This document shows, piece by piece, positions 13,418 to 13,544 of a DNA stretch of 13,544 bases; the first letter of the stretch is position 1, and each line of letters begins with the position of its first letter. The position numbers and the translations under genes were made by a program. Below the pieces are notes generated by a model. It saw nothing but the letters and a program-made list of their open reading frames with translations, ran no database searches and was not told the origin of the DNA. The stretch covers positions 1 through 13,544 of the forward strand of contig JACQPF010000226.1 of NCBI GenBank assembly GCA_016207625.1, written 5' to 3'. This DNA is from Elusimicrobiota bacterium (GTDB lineage: Bacteria; Elusimicrobiota; Elusimicrobia; FEN-1173).

Positions 13418-13544
13418 GGCAGGACAGCCGGGGTTTCCTGCAAAACGGCGTCGGCGTTCACCTTCCAAAGGTCGTGCCCCTCGCCCAGCAGGTTCCGCGC
13501 GGCTAAAAGGGCCGTGAGCATGGAGTGGTCCTGGTTGTTGTAGC
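13414..13544 (-). CDS. C-terminal end of an FAD/NAD(P)-dependent oxidoreductase (partial)
   Basis: Only the last 42 residues are inside the window; the gene continues beyond 13544. They begin YNNQDHSMLTALLAARN and go on through HDLWKVN. This is the C-terminal pattern of FAD-dependent, protoporphyrinogen-oxidase-like flavoproteins often found in surface-glycan clusters (Tyr-Asn-Asn-x-Asp-His-Ser-Met ... Trp-x-Val-Asn). The stop TGA (13414-13416) overlaps the GTG start of the flippase, so the flavoprotein, flippase and glycosyltransferase form one operon. The family assignment rests on a short segment recalled from memory, and the substrate is unknown. Confidence 0.6.
   Translation of the reverse strand, partial: YNNQDHSMLTALLAARNLLGEGHDLWKVNADAVLQETPAVLP

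Noticed and set aside
13418..13468. Flippase start at ATG 13468
   Set aside because: It would overlap the upstream flavoprotein gene by 55 bases with an Arg-rich non-membrane leader; the GTG at 13417 makes a four-base overlap typical of coupled genes.
1..13544. CRISPR arrays, tRNA or rRNA genes, prophage or defence genes
   Set aside because: No regularly spaced direct repeats, no cloverleaf-like segments and no phage or defence-type proteins were visible; all larger frames are accounted for by the listed genes.

Overview
The window looks like a chromosomal segment of a GC-rich, diderm (Gram-negative-type) bacterium. It encodes a signal-peptide-bearing beta-barrel-like outer-membrane protein, an ECF sigma/anti-sigma pair with an extracytoplasmic FecR-like domain, a membrane-targeted MsrA and a surface-polysaccharide flippase/glycosyltransferase operon. 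The phylum cannot be fixed from the sequence. Most genes are high-GC. The REP-associated transposase and the arsR/Cys-rich pair are visibly AT-richer than their neighbours (the Cys-rich gene is about 49% GC by hand count).

Layout from left to right. (a) 1-404 holds only one doubtful ORF. (b) 405-1355, plus strand: an AlkD-type DNA alkylation repair gene followed by a VF530-type small DNA-binding protein gene. (c) 1339-2417: a REP-associated tyrosine transposase (RAYT) gene flanked by a 23-bp inverted repeat (21 of 23 matching). The repeat arms supply the stop codons of the VF530 gene and of the transposase, and the right arm ends 2 bases before the start codon of a YkgJ-type Cys-cluster protein (2420-2977). 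(d) 4920-5549 and 3099-4904, minus strand: an M50 site-2 protease homologue and then the ABC-F ATPase Uup. (e) 5580-6235: a divergent promoter with overlapping -35 boxes, an ArsR-type regulator read from a perfect TTGACA-N17-TATAAT promoter almost without a leader, then an unrecognised 55-residue protein with seven cysteines, then a strong terminator. (f) 6320-7909, plus strand: prfC (RF3), overlapping tail-to-tail with the next cluster. (g) 7882-10391, minus strand: ECF sigma factor, zinc-finger/FecR-like anti-sigma factor and outer-membrane protein; divergently, a membrane-targeted MsrA (10514-11107). (h) 11010-13544, minus strand: end of an FAD/NAD(P)-dependent oxidoreductase, a polysaccharide flippase and a family-2 glycosyltransferase.

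The two most interesting items are regulatory. First, the same bipartite promoter, RAATCC-N16-CGTAWW with exactly 16 bases between the boxes, stands in front of the ECF sigma gene, the divergent msrA and the outer-membrane protein gene. By eye I found it nowhere else in the window. This points to an autoregulated ECF regulon whose outputs are an exported methionine sulfoxide reductase and an outer-membrane protein, with a candidate sensor motif (CxC and HH) in the extracytoplasmic part of the anti-sigma factor. Second, the ArsR/Cys-rich-peptide pair looks like a compact metal- or metalloid-sensing unit whose regulator could also act on the divergent protease/Uup operon, because the two promoters share their -35 region.
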